Source: Triglochin maritima
Lineage: Eukaryota; Streptophyta; Magnoliopsida; Alismatales; Juncaginaceae
Direction of reading: 5' to 3'
Length of the DNA stretch: 64,000 bases
NCBI GenBank assembly: GCA_963682175.1
Contig: OY821775.1
Coordinates: 13,612,501 to 13,676,500, forward strand
Within the stretch, counting starts at the first letter, position 1, and the number at the start of each line of letters is the position of its first letter. This document shows positions 39,641 through 49,936 of the stretch, piece by piece. Made by a program: the position numbers and the translations under genes. A model generated the notes under the pieces. It was not told the DNA's origin. It made no database searches and saw only the letters and a list, made by a program, of their open reading frames with translations.

Positions 39641-40869
39641 ATGGAGGAGCTTCCTGAGATGACCATGTACTCTCAATTCCTATTGGCAACTGAGGCACCA
39701 ATAGACCCAATTGATCTCTATCTCCCATTTCAAATTCCTGATCAATATACTCATTTCAATCAAGCTTCCTTCCAAGAAGTTGCACCAGTTCAAATTCATG
39801 GTGGGGAAAAGAGCATCAATTCTACTCCACAGCCAACTCAAGGAAATGGAAGCAAGTAAGTTGTTCCAAGAACACTAGTATTTTGATCTCATGCATGTTC
39901 TTAGAGTTGATATCTATAATTTGTTATTTATTTATTTATTTGTATGTCCAGGAAATATGAGAGTAAGATGAAGGAAACCAAAAAAGACATCAATCAAAGC
40001 AAAGTTGTGTTTAGAACTAAGACAAACGATGAGGTTCTTGATGATGGCTACAAATGGAGAAAGTATGGGAAGAAGTCAATCAAGAACAGCCCACACCCTA
40101 GGTATGGAAATTTATTTTCAGAACTTGAATGTATATTGAGACGTTTTAGTTTGATCTCAACGTAATTTTATTTTTGTCAAATTAAATGTGGTACTTAAAC
40201 ATGTGGTCAAATTAAATATACTATTAACGTACGTGAAGTTTTAAGCATGGAAACATCCAAACTTTTGAAATTTAAGTTCAGGCATTCGGTGTTCCATCAA
40301 ATTTCAGGATACTGTGAGAACTTTTAACATTTCTGTACGCAAAGCATCAATTTTGACGTTGGAGTAAGATTTCACAAAATATACATTCTAAATAACACGA
40401 CAAAAAATCCAATTTTTTTTGTGGTACTGTGAAAAACTTCGTATCTTACTAAATATTTTTTATTTAAATCTCAACATGTAATTGACATGCTGTTGGGATT
40501 TCATTTAATTTCTTAGCCAGGCTAATACATAATCACGAACTTTGCAAAAACAATTCGTTTCTCACATGCTTCTTAGTTCTTACTAACTCGATCTAACGTG
40601 ATTAAGTGCCTAAAAACATGTTTTATCTTTCGTGGGAACTTCTTGAGGAAAATAATTGCATTCATTTTTTTAATATGCGATATTATGGCAAATTAAGCAG
40701 GAATTACTACAAATGCTCAAGTAATGGTTGTGGCGTGAAGAAGAGGGTGGAAAGAGACCCTGAGGATTCAAGTTTTACTTTTACAACTTACGAGGGAGTC
40801 CATAACCACATGAGTCCAGGAGCTATTCGTTCTCAAAACGTCACCTGTCCAGGAAGAAACTTGTCTTGA
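39641..40869 (+). CDS. WRKY50: WRKY transcription factor, group IIc, WRKYGKK type (WRKY50/51-like)
   Basis: Three exons: 39641-39855, 39952-40101, 40701-40869, with GT-AG introns in phase; 177 aa (Arabidopsis WRKY50 is about 173). The WRKY domain spans about 99-160. It has the variant heptad WRKYGKK (107-113) and a C2H2 finger with Cys127, Cys132, His156 and His158. The second intron splits the domain after the Pro-Arg of SPHPR, the position conserved in group IIc. The region before the domain is Lys-rich, as in AtWRKY50/51, which act at the crossing of salicylate and jasmonate defence signalling. WRKYGKK proteins often bind altered W-box-like sites. The N-terminus (1-70) is acidic and not conserved. 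A single TATA box and a W-box lie just upstream. Orthology to WRKY50 rather than WRKY51 or 59 is not settled. Confidence 0.93.
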
Positions 40870-41769
40870 AGCTCTTGATTACTCAGGACAGGAGGTTAAA
40901 TAATGCATGGAGAATTGATTTGTGTACTTAACTCTTAAATATTGAATGTAGTAATTGGTCATATTTTTGTAATGATGCCATGGGATTATTTGTTGCTGAT
41001 GTTGTAAGTGGATTTCATTTATGTATATTTATAACATTTGTAGGTACAGTTAGGGCCTTTTGTGCATAGAATTTACTTCTTAACCTTTACAGTTTACATG
41101 CATACATACTGAATGGGAGGATTAATTTTTCGTGAATGTACACACAGCTAGACATACATCTTATTCCTCTTCAGCAATGACAACAATTGGTCCTTCAAAT
41201 ACCAATAAAATTCGTTTTTGCAAAGAAGAGAACAAGTCCATAAGCACAACTGCATTTCCAAAGAACATTTAAGATAAATTGATGTCACTCTCGCAGCCTA
41301 ACGGGAGGTCCTTATTGGTGAACTATACATTATCTCTGGTCTCCAGTCAGGGACTAGCTAGCTAGATAGGCAACATAGAGAGTGAGCAATTGTAGGAGGA
41401 CAAATGACCGGTAATGATGATGCAGAGGTGGGGCCCGATATATTCATCAACTCATCGTGGTTGCGCAGGAGTGGAGCTTTCCCAAACGAAAGGATCAGGT
41501 AACTCCAAGTCTCCACGAGGATGTCACAAATTTAAAGAGTTATTTGCTTGATTGCACCTTAAAAGTGGCATGATTTGATTTTTGCGCCTATTTTTTCTAT
41601 GAGATTTTTAGTTGGGTGCACTTCTAAAAGTAGTTTATTGGGTATTTGTCATCGTATTTTTTTTATTACTCTCGAACGCCCAGGAATCAAAGTAATTGTT
41701 TGGTTACACCTCTCTCAAATGCCGTTAACAATTTATGTGACACCGTTAGTTGACTTAAAACTCCATTAT
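40870..41769. other. WRKY50 3' flank and spacer
   Basis: Probable 3'UTR to about 41100, then unremarkable DNA. No other gene recognised. Confidence 0.45.
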
Positions 41770-42134
41770 TTGGACTGTTGTTTCTTCTCCAACCACGCCA
41801 ATCTCGTGGCCGCCACCGTCCTTGTCGAGCTCCCGCTTTGCCTTCCGATCTAACTTTTAGAGCCTCCTTATCCATCTCAAGGATGCAGTTCTCCTTGTGC
41901 GGCACTCCACCGCTGCAAACACTCCCACTCCCACGTTGTCGGAGGCGTAGTGGGCTCCGGTGGTGATGGAGGTCACTCGAGTCTTGTGGACTCTTAGATT
42001 CGTCTAATTGACAGATCCGACGTGGTGGTCTCTGGTGGTGATGGAGGTCAATCGAGCCTTGTGGTGGTCTCCCTAAACATAAACATGTATATACGATTAG
42101 ACACGACACAATATGATTGACAACCTAGTTCGAA

Positions 42135-42146
42135 GCTCTGATACCA
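42135..42146 (-). other. Retrotransposon primer-binding site (tRNA-iMet)
   Basis: TGGTATCAGAGC, the usual plant Copia primer-binding site, reads on the minus strand two bases from a CA-ended LTR. Confidence 0.7.
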
Positions 42147-42425
42147 AATGAAAGACTTATGACATGTGACTTTACCAGTCTACTAAAAGTAATTGTTGTT
42201 AGTGAGTGTGGTACTTCCAACATAGTCTATTCCCAGGCAGCATATAGCTCCAAACTAAGTGTCGAGTGGATATGAGGGGCTGCACGCTAGGGCCAACGAG
42301 TCGGACGGTTAAGCACTTAGACCTTTAGGCCCACAAGGCATAGTAAGTGATTGCTTGAAAACAACCCCTTCTTTACATGCGGTCTCACCGTCGTGGAATT
42401 ATATGGAGTCCCACCCCAACACACA

Positions 42426-42450
42426 GATATATATATATATATATATATAT
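42426..42450. repeat. (TA)n microsatellite
   Basis: A run of about 12 uninterrupted TA units. Confidence 0.95.
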
Positions 42451-42530
42451 AATAATAAGGAATTAAAGAATAGCTATTTGTAACACAAAAGAAACCAGGT
42501 GACTTATGCCGCCCAAACATGAAAGTTACG

Positions 42531-43200
42531 TATGAAGGAAAGTTTCTTATTCTTCTTTTCTAATGTAATATCTAATAGTTCCCTTAAAACATGAAAGATG
42601 CAGCTCACATAAGGTATCCGGGTATAACTATTTAAGTATGATAAACTTGGTAAAATCACTCAGTAAAAAAAAATAAGTACGTTCAAATTTAGACATGGTT
42701 TGTTGGTGTGAATTGAACCTCTTACATATGACTAAAAATAGAAAACAGTAATACGATACTATTTTTGTTTAATTAAAACAGTACTCTGAACACCATTTAA
42801 TTTGGTGTGTTAGATGAAAATGACAATTCCAATATCATTTTCTATTGTATCAAAACGGAATTTGGGGAGTTGTTTTCATTCCTCATATTTTGCAAAGGGA
42901 AATGATTTATGGACTCTAGTTAACACGTCTTTTGGGACACTCCCGGAGTTGAGGAACATGATTCCTTTAAGTTGCTACCGACGTGAGCTATTTATTAGTT
43001 ATTTAATTTGTTTCCAAATTTGATGGCGTGATATTTTACGCGTACGTTGGTTTCCAAATGCATAAGAGAATTTGCATTCCAAAAATGCACATGTAAAATA
43101 TGTTACGAAAAGAACAATGAATGTTACATCCTCCCTCTTTCATTCCTTTCTATCTTGCTCTTTTCTTTTCCGGTTCATGTTAATTTTTTTTGCTGCAATG
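42531..43200. other. Spacer, no gene recognised
   Basis: AT-rich DNA between the Copia fragment and the FAR1-related pseudogene. Open frames up to 91 aa lack known motifs. Confidence 0.4.
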
Positions 43201-45789
43201 GATATTATTTTTTACGACGACCATGACGTTCCTCTCAACCCTCAGCTTCTTGTCAGCCCTCAATTGGAATGTTCTTCAAATCCTTTGAAGAAGCAAAAGA
43301 TTTTTATACGTCGTTTGTCGATGTCAATGGTTTCAGCATCAAGATAAGACATTCTCGTTACTTGAATGACGTTAAGGTGTTGTAAAGAGGAGAGTGCTCC
43401 ACCTCACCAAGGTGAAGGTCAACTTAAGCTTCGTTTGTCTACCCGCATCAACTGTCTCACGTGTATCAGGGTTGCTGACAATCCAGCCAAGGTTACGTCC
43501 TAATGGAAGTTTGTTTGGAGCATAATCACGACATGCTGGTGAACATCAGTTGTGTTTTCTTCATGGGAAGCATGAGGTTTCCGAAGTCAAGAGAACAAGA
43601 ATTGCCTCCAACGATGCGGCTGGCATTTCAGCTTCTAAAACCATGCAAACGTTTGTTGTTGAAGTCGGTGGTCATTCCAACCTCATCTTCAATGAAAGAG
43701 ATGTCAGGTGAGTTCCTTGTGGGACACGTTTATTTCTCGCATGACACATATGTTTCGTTCTTCGCGGGACATGTATGTTCGTCACGGGACGATTTTGTCC
43801 CCCACGGGACACGTTTGTCCCGCGCAGGTCAATTGTCTCCCTATTAGGGCAATTTTATCCCTTGGGAACAATTTTGTCCCTCGCCGGACATGTTTGTCCA
43901 TCATGAGACAATTATGTCCCTCTCGGGGTAATTTTGTCCATCTCAGGACAAAATCTGGCCCTTGTGGACATGTTAGTCCCTCGTGGACAAAACTTTGTTC
44001 ATCGCGGGACAATTATGTCATCCGTGTGACAATTTTTCCCCTCGCAGGACATGTTTGTCCCTCGCGGGCCGGGCGACTCCCTCGTGGGCCGGGCGACATG
44101 TTCACGGGATACCTTTCCCTTGATGTATGCATTGTTCTTTTATGTTATTTTTATATGTAATTCACCAGTAGGAATGCATTAAATGAAGTGCGTGTATAAA
44201 TCTTGGTTCGGGTGATGCTCAAACGCTTCAGACCTATTTAACCGAGATGCAAACTTTGGATTCCAAGTTTTTTAAAGTTACGGACATTGGCGATGATGGT
44301 CGTTTGAGGAACGTGTTTTTGGCTGATTCTCGTTCTCGTGTTGCATACAACTAGTTTGGAGATGTAATATGCTTTGACACTACATATCTTACCAATAAAT
44401 ACAACATGCCTTTTTCTCCATTCGTTGGTGTCAATCAACATTTTGAATCGGTACTTCTTCTGTGTGCGCTATTGGCTTGCGTAACAATCGAAAACTACAT
44501 TTGGTTGTTTCAAACCTGACTTTCTTGCATGGGAGGTTAATTGTTATCACAACAATCACTTTTTTTACTTTTTTATATGTCTAATTTATTGCATGGGAGG
44601 TTGTTTCCTTATTAGTTTCGGAAATCGACCCGCAACCATCATAATTGATTAGTGTCATGCTATTACTTCTGTCACGCAAACAACTTTTCCACAAACAACA
44701 CATAGATTTTGTATATGAGACATTATGAACAAGGCAATGTTCAAAATGCTTGTCAACAATTGTGCAGTTATCTTAACTAATTTGAAGCAGTTGGTGTATG
44801 AGACAAATGATGCTGTCATTTTTTACGGTAAAGTAATGGGTCGCTTTCATTCAAGAATTCTCTCTTGAAAATAAATCCTGGCTTTAATCAATATACCATC
44901 TTCGTGAGTCTTGGGTTCCTGCCTTCCTTCACAGTCATTTCTTTGTGGGGATGTCTTTGACACAGCGTAGTGAAAGTGTGAATGTCTTCTTCGACAAGTA
45001 TCTCACTTCGAAGACTACTCTCAAACAATTTGTCCAATAGTAAGAGTTAGCATTTCTTCACAAGTATGAGAAGGAGGCTCAAACTGTTCGATTGTCTCCA
45101 TAGGCATCCTCAATTGATTACAAACTTTCCATTTGAAAAATGGCTATCTGAGTTGTACACAGTCGGAGCCTTCAAGAGATTCCAACATCAGACAATCAGA
45201 TGGTTTACTGCGATTTGTTGCATGGTGAAAATAGGGAGGAGGTGGTCTATATCTGTGGTAGAGAACGCCTCACTGTCGATGATGATAAGTTTACCAAGGA
45301 GAAGATATTTGAAGTTCAATACATTCAACATGGTCTTACCTTTCCTTGTAGTTGTCGTCCTTTTGAACACAAAGGACTCATGTGTTGTCACTGACTCACT
45401 GTTTAGTGGTTCTTAGATATTTCAACATTCCTATAATTTCACCTGCTTTCATTCTTAACCGTTGGAGGAAAGATGTCTGACAACGCTAGGAAACCCCCTC
45501 AATGGTTGGCCTAAACCTCGGGTTGGATGGTAATGCCAGTCACGACGACATCAGTAGACATTGCATGTGGTTTGCCGAGGAAGCCTTCATGTCTCATGAA
45601 AGGTATCTAGTGGTGGTGAAGTACTTGGATTACATCTGGAATCAAATTTCTACGAACAAGCACCCCGATCAGGATTCAACGTCTTCTCAGAAAGATAAGT
45701 GTAATGAGACAAATACTACTTCATTGTTGAATCCAGAAAGATTAGCGTCTTCGTCTTGCACCATGAATGTTGATATTGCAAAAATATAA
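43201..45789 (+). pseudogene. FAR1-related sequence (MULE-derived) pseudogene
   Basis: Plus-strand pieces follow FAR1/FHY3-family order. A FAR1 DNA-binding domain runs about 43290-43700, with FYTSFVDVNGFSIKIRHSRY, VCLEHNHDM and FNERDVR. A likely intron (donor AG/GTGAGT at 43709, acceptor near 44173) comes next. Then the MULE transposase fold: SGDAQTLQTYLTEMQTLD, FGDVICFDTTYLTNKYNMPF (about 44355), SQRSESVNVFFDKYLTSKTT (about 44960-45030). A SWIM finger with FPCSCRPFEHKGLMCCH (about 45345-45393) and a C-terminal region to 45789 complete it. Frames change repeatedly (near 43300, 43400, 43560 and 44190) and stops interrupt it (44350, 44635, 45040), so no full protein is made. Intact relatives are transcription factors domesticated from MULE transposases; this could be a decayed gene or transposon. 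Confidence 0.85.
43709..44110. repeat. GGGACA/TGTCCC palindrome array in FAR1-related intron
   Basis: About a dozen degenerate units of roughly 30 bp, with the form CGGGACAATTTTGTCCCTCG or CGGGACATGTTTGTCCC, lie head to tail. Each is a near-palindrome around GGGAC...GTCCC. The array starts directly after a splice donor-like AG/GTGAGT and ends before the next coding piece, so it sits in what looks like an intron of the pseudogene. A shorter array of the same units is at 52610-52710. Confidence 0.85.
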
Positions 45790-46434
45790 ACATGCATCTC
45801 TTAATTTTGAAAAATTGTCTAGTGCAAGTCCTATGTAAAAACTCTCTCATATGCATGCATATACATAAAAATAATTTTTTTGGCTTTCACATATACATAA
45901 GCCCCTGTGATTGAATAATAATAACATACACATTCATTCATTCACACATGGCTTCATCAGAACATACAAACTCACATATCCCTGCCTTAGAGAACTCGAG
46001 CAACGCATGTACACTCAATTTAGTTTATCATGCATCTCTAAATCAAACAATTCTAAAATCATTTGAAATCCATTAAAAATGATTTTATGCATCCATAGTT
46101 CAAAACACAAAATATTTGAACCGCTATTTTTCCAATTTCCAAAAATAAAAATTTAAAGAAAGATAAACATATGTCTTTTTCGTTTTGTCGATTCCTTATA
46201 AAATAATCATTGAATTAAAAACGAAAATTTTATATATTAGACATAAGTCTAAATTTTAATTCTAACATTCACATGATATGTTTCAAAACATTTAAAACTA
46301 TCAAAAGAATCAATTAGAATCAAATCAACAAAACTATCAGAAAACTCGAAAAAGACAGAACATGAATTGTTTCGATTGTAGATGGTAAACTAAAATTAAT
46401 TATATAGTCTAATAATTGAAAATATGAACTAAAT
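45790..46434 (-). mobile_element. Internal remnant of the 46.4-kb Copia-like element
   Basis: On the minus strand this follows the primer-binding site at 46446-46435. It is AT-rich, has no gag or pol frame, and runs into the FAR1-related pseudogene, so only the leader of the retrotransposon survives. Confidence 0.5.
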
Positions 46435-46446
46435 GCTCTGATACCA
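46435..46446 (-). other. Retrotransposon primer-binding site (tRNA-iMet)
   Basis: TGGTATCAGAGC on the minus strand, one base after an LTR ending CCTACA (46448). This fixes the 3' end and the orientation of the long LTR that extends to 49936. Confidence 0.85.
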
Positions 46447-46896
46447 CTGTAGGATTTCGTGTCCCTATGTATGTATATATTTCAAATTTTTTAATACATG
46501 CATACATGATCGATTTCATACTTTCAACAACTTTATGTACATTAGTTTGTGTTTATTCTAATATCATGCAACCTTACATATATTAAAATAAATCACAAAG
46601 GGAGAATCATACCTAAAGGTTCTTTAAAATCTTTTGAAGATCCGGAGCCGCGTTGCCCGTTGAATCGCTCGCCGATTTGCCTCCGAGTGTTCACCAAACT
46701 CTAAACAAGATTAGAGAGAAATGAGCCAGCCAATCAATCTCTAATTAGGCTTAGAATCTAGCTACTAACCTCTCTTTACGCTTCTGAGATTTTTGTCTCC
46801 AAAACTTAAAATTACTAAGAGATTTTTGTGGTGATTAAGGGAGAGATTAATGAGAGATTTTTTTTTGCATTAACATAAACAACTTGGAGGATGAGT

Positions 46897-46905
46897 CCTT
46901 TTATA
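46897..46905 (-). promoter_or_regulatory. LTR TATA box
   Basis: TATAAAAGG on the minus strand, about 180 bp downstream of the nearest CGGTCGACCG palindromes, in the expected U3/R position of the outer LTR. Confidence 0.65.
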
Positions 46906-47084
46906 GACTCCCAAAACATTCTTATCAAGAACTATTACTTAGTCATGATCTCTTGCTTATTCTCTCCTAAAATTAATCTCTGATTGCCACATAAGCATCC
47001 TCTAAAACGTTTAATTAAATCTATAATTAATCTAACCCATGATCTAATTAATCTCTTAATAATACAGGCAGAAATCGCACTGTT

Positions 47085-47165
47085 CGGTCGACCGAGAATT
47101 ATTCGGTCCACCAAACTGTTCGGTCGACCGAGAATTATTCGTTCAATCGAACTGTTCGATTTTAA
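47085..47165. repeat. CGGTCGACCG palindromes in outer LTR, proximal part
   Basis: Exact CGGTCGACCG at 47085 and 47121, each followed by AGAATTATTCG, plus degenerate TCGGTCCACCAA and TTCAATCGAA sites. This is the promoter-proximal part of an array split by the nested insertion; the distal part is at 49591-49872. Confidence 0.88.
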
Positions 47166-47196
47166 CACGTGTTCGGTGAATCGTGAGCTAGACGGT

Positions 47197-49589
47197 TGAT
47201 GGGAATTAAATTTATACCGCAAGTGCACAGCGTCAATGAAGACATGGCAAGTACGGGTCGAACACAAGGAGGGAGATATATTGTTATTTTTGTGATTTTC
47301 GATTTAGGAAAGAAAGAGAGAGAGAAATAAGTTTGGTTTGAGATTTTTGGTTTTTTAATTATCTAAAGCAAGAACAACAAAAACTTAAAAGAAAATAAAG
47401 CAAATATGGATGAGAGTCCAGCGGGTGGAGGTTTAGATGTCGGATTTTGTTTAGAGAAATCTGAAACTTATAATAAATCATATTAGTTATAAAGCATTAC
47501 ATGATAAATGATTCAACATAAACTCAAGTAATAAAAATATACTAACACGAAATTAAAATAATAACATCATTCTTCTTCTCATCACCATAAATCCATCACC
47601 CCCACACTTTGGAGAGAGTTAGAAACTCATGGATGGAGGGAAGGAGAAGGGGTCCTAGAGAAACTACAAAAGAAAACTCAAAACAAGAAATAAAACAACA
47701 GAATTTTATTACTAAAGTATGGAATAAAAACTAAGACTCGTTTCAATACATGATTCGGCCTTATTTATAGCCTCAACCGGGGATCCTAATACATAACAGA
47801 AAAGTACACACGTCAATACAGCATTGGTAAAAATTTGAGCGCACAGATCGACTTTTGTGCGGCTAATCCACCGCATTTTGTACATGGGGTGCAGTGGAAT
47901 CGCCACCTTTTGGCTCAGATTCGATCTGGATTTTTCCTGTGTGTTTATGGTATGATTTAAATGTCCTTTGAGCGTCTGGATTGATTTCTTTCCTTTCTTT
48001 TGAGCTCCGAATTTATTTCTTCATATATTTGGAGATCCAAATTGATTTTTCTTTAGAACTTCTCCAAAATAATATTTTGGTACTGATGCATTGCATACAT
48101 TGCATCATATGTCTTTCATTCAGATTAATTTTATATCAATAAATGCTACTAATGTATGTGTTTAGTCTTATTTACATAATACTGGGACCTGAATGCAAAT
48201 TACCCATATCCCGAGCATAAACACGTGCAAAAGACTCATTTCTACCCTAAAGACTGGTTCAAGATTATCGGGATTCAAATTGAAGTCCATCCAAGCATAA
48301 AAGCATTCAAAGACCTAATTACAAAAAGGTCAGGGACTTAATTGCAAAAGCCGAGGACTCGACTGCAAATTACGAGTACCAAAAGATTATTTTGGAGAAG
48401 TTCTAAAGAAAAATCAATTTGGATCTCCAAATATATGAAGAAATTAACTCGGATCTCCAAAGATATGAAATAATTAATTCGGACGCGCAAAGGACAACTA
48501 AAACATGCCATAAACACACAGGAAAAATCCGGATCGATTCCGAGCCAAAAAGGTGGCGATTCTGCCGCACCTCATGTACAAAATGCGGCGATTCCGCCGC
48601 ACAAAAGTCGATCCGTACGCTCAAATGTTTACCAATGCTGTATTGACGCGTGTACGTTCCTTTTATGTATTAGGATCCCCGGTGGAGGCTATAAATAAGG
48701 CCGAATCATGTATTGGAAGGGGCTCATCTCCTCCTCTTCTTTTTAGCAATAAAATTCTGTTCTTTTATTTCTTATTTTTAGTTTTCTTTTTTTGTAGTTT
48801 CTCTAGGACCCTTTCTCCTTCCCTCCATCCATGAGTTTCTAACTCTCTCCAAAGGGTGGGGGTGACGGATTTCGGGTGATGAGAAGAAGAATTACGTTAT
48901 TATTTTAATTTCGTGTTAGTATATTTTGATTACTTGAGTTTATGTTGAGTCATTTATCATGTAATGCTTTATAACTAATGTGATTTATTATAAGTTTCAG
49001 AATTCTCTAATCAAAACCCGATATCTAATCCCCCACCCGCTGGACTCCCATCCATATTTGTTTTCTTTTCTTTTTAGTTTTTTCTTTTCTTTTGTTGTTC
49101 TTGCTTTAGATAATTAAAAAACCAAAAATCTCAAACCAACCATATTTCTCTTTCTTCATTAATTCGAAAATCACGAAAATAACAATATCTCTCCCTCCTT
49201 GTGTTCGACCCGTATTTGCCACGTCTTCATTGACGTCGTGCACTTGCGGTATAAATTTAAATCTCATCAGGTACTTTAATTTGCAGTCGGGTCCTTGACT
49301 TTTGCAATTAGGTCCTGACTACTTTTGTGCTTAAGTCCTTGACCTTTTTGTAATTAGGTTTTTGAATGCTTTTATGTTTGGATGGACTTCCATTTGAATC
49401 CCGATAATCTTGAACTTGTTCTTTATGACAGAAATGAGTCTCTTGCACGCGTTTATGCTCAGGATATGGGTAATTTGCATTCAGGTCCCTGTATTCAGTA
49501 AATAAGACTAAACACATACCTTAGTAGCATTTATTGATATAAAATTAATCTAAATGAAAGACATATGATGCAATGTACGCAATGCATCA
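47197..49589 (-). mobile_element. Second-family solo LTR (minus), TSD ACGGT, itself interrupted
   Basis: On the plus strand the unit starts TGATGGGAATTAAA and ends AATGCATCA, with ACGGT flanking both sides (47192-47196, 49590-49594). The two parts 47197-48083 and 49275-49589 together form one LTR of about 1.2 kb on the minus strand; a same-family LTR in opposite orientation is inserted between them. The target site is the CGGTCGACCG array of the outer LTR: the TSD overlaps a palindrome. Confidence 0.9.
48084..49269 (+). mobile_element. Second-family solo LTR (plus), TSD GGTAC, nested in its sibling
   Basis: 1186 bp, starting TGATGCATTGC and ending AATCTCATCA, flanked by GGTAC on both sides (48079-48083, 49270-49274). 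It contains TATAAATA at 48690 and an AATAAA signal near 48748. Its sequence is the reverse complement of the two flanking halves, so it explains the long inverted repeat seen across 47.2-49.6 kb. No primer-binding site follows, so it is a solo LTR. Both copies have TG...CA ends; superfamily unknown. Confidence 0.9.
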
Positions 49590-49590
49590 A

Positions 49591-49872
49591 CGGTCGACCG
49601 AATATGCATCAGAAAAATTCTCTGGAAAAATATGGACGATCCACGTCTTCTCTTCGGTTGATCGTTGACTCACCAAAATTTCTCCTAGAGCATAGTCATC
49701 GGATGACCATGTCACATTCGGTCTACCGAAAATATTCTTCCTCGGTTGACCGTACACACTCGGTTAACCGAACCCGATTGTCCAGACACTCCAGACAATT
49801 TCGGTCAACCAATTGTGCTTACCCGTTCCACATTCGGTTAACCGATCCGAAGATATCCCGATCGACCGAACC
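49591..49872. repeat. CGGTCGACCG-type array in outer LTR, distal part
   Basis: One exact CGGTCGACCG at 49591, followed by variants in which the centre changes but the outer CGGT...ACCG is kept: CGGTCTACCG (49710), CGGTTGACCG (49742), CGGTTAACCG (49758 and 49833), CGGTCAACC (49802) and CGATCGACCG (49859). The centre is thus freer than the flanks. Confidence 0.85.
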
Positions 49873-49936
49873 ATGAACGATTCACCGTGTTTGACCCCGA
49901 TTTTGCCTTTGTCAATTTTTGGATTTATTTCCAACA

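Larger units (their letters stand above)
41770..42530 (-). mobile_element. Copia-type leader and LTR fragment
   Basis: On the minus strand TGGTATCAGAGC (42146-42135), complementary to initiator Met-tRNA, follows by two bases an LTR end ...CTTTCA (42149). The leader beyond it (toward 41.77 kb) contains two similar 40-bp segments with GGTGGTGATGGAGGTCA(A/C)TC seen on the plus strand (about 41957 and 42034). The LTR probably covers 42149 to about 42.5 kb, including a TA microsatellite, but its outer end and TSD are not found. Open frames of 92-140 aa here look non-genic. Confidence 0.6.
46448..49936 (-). mobile_element. Copia-like LTR (minus) interrupted by nested LTRs
   Basis: On the minus strand the LTR begins TGTTGGAAATAAATCC (49936), carries CGGTCGACCG-type motifs in U3, a TATAAAAGG box (46905-46897), a leader and U5, and ends CCTACA at 46448 before the primer-binding site. 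Removing the 2.4-kb insertion at 47197-49589 leaves about 1.1 kb, a normal LTR length. The 5' limit rests on the TGTTGG start alone, since no TSD can be tested from a single LTR. Confidence 0.72.

Noticed and set aside
42716..42740. Possible tRNA T-arm (GAATTGAACC)
   Set aside because: No matching acceptor, D or anticodon arms could be found around it.
43709..44110. CRISPR-like array
   Set aside because: Units are degenerate, palindromic and contiguous without unique spacers, in a plant nuclear context.
43708..44160. 150-aa frame with repeated motifs
   Set aside because: It arises from the GTCCC palindrome array and is not protein-like.
47197..49589. A single giant inverted-repeat (foldback) transposon
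   Set aside because: The TSDs ACGGT and GGTAC and TG...CA termini show two same-family LTRs nested in opposite orientation.
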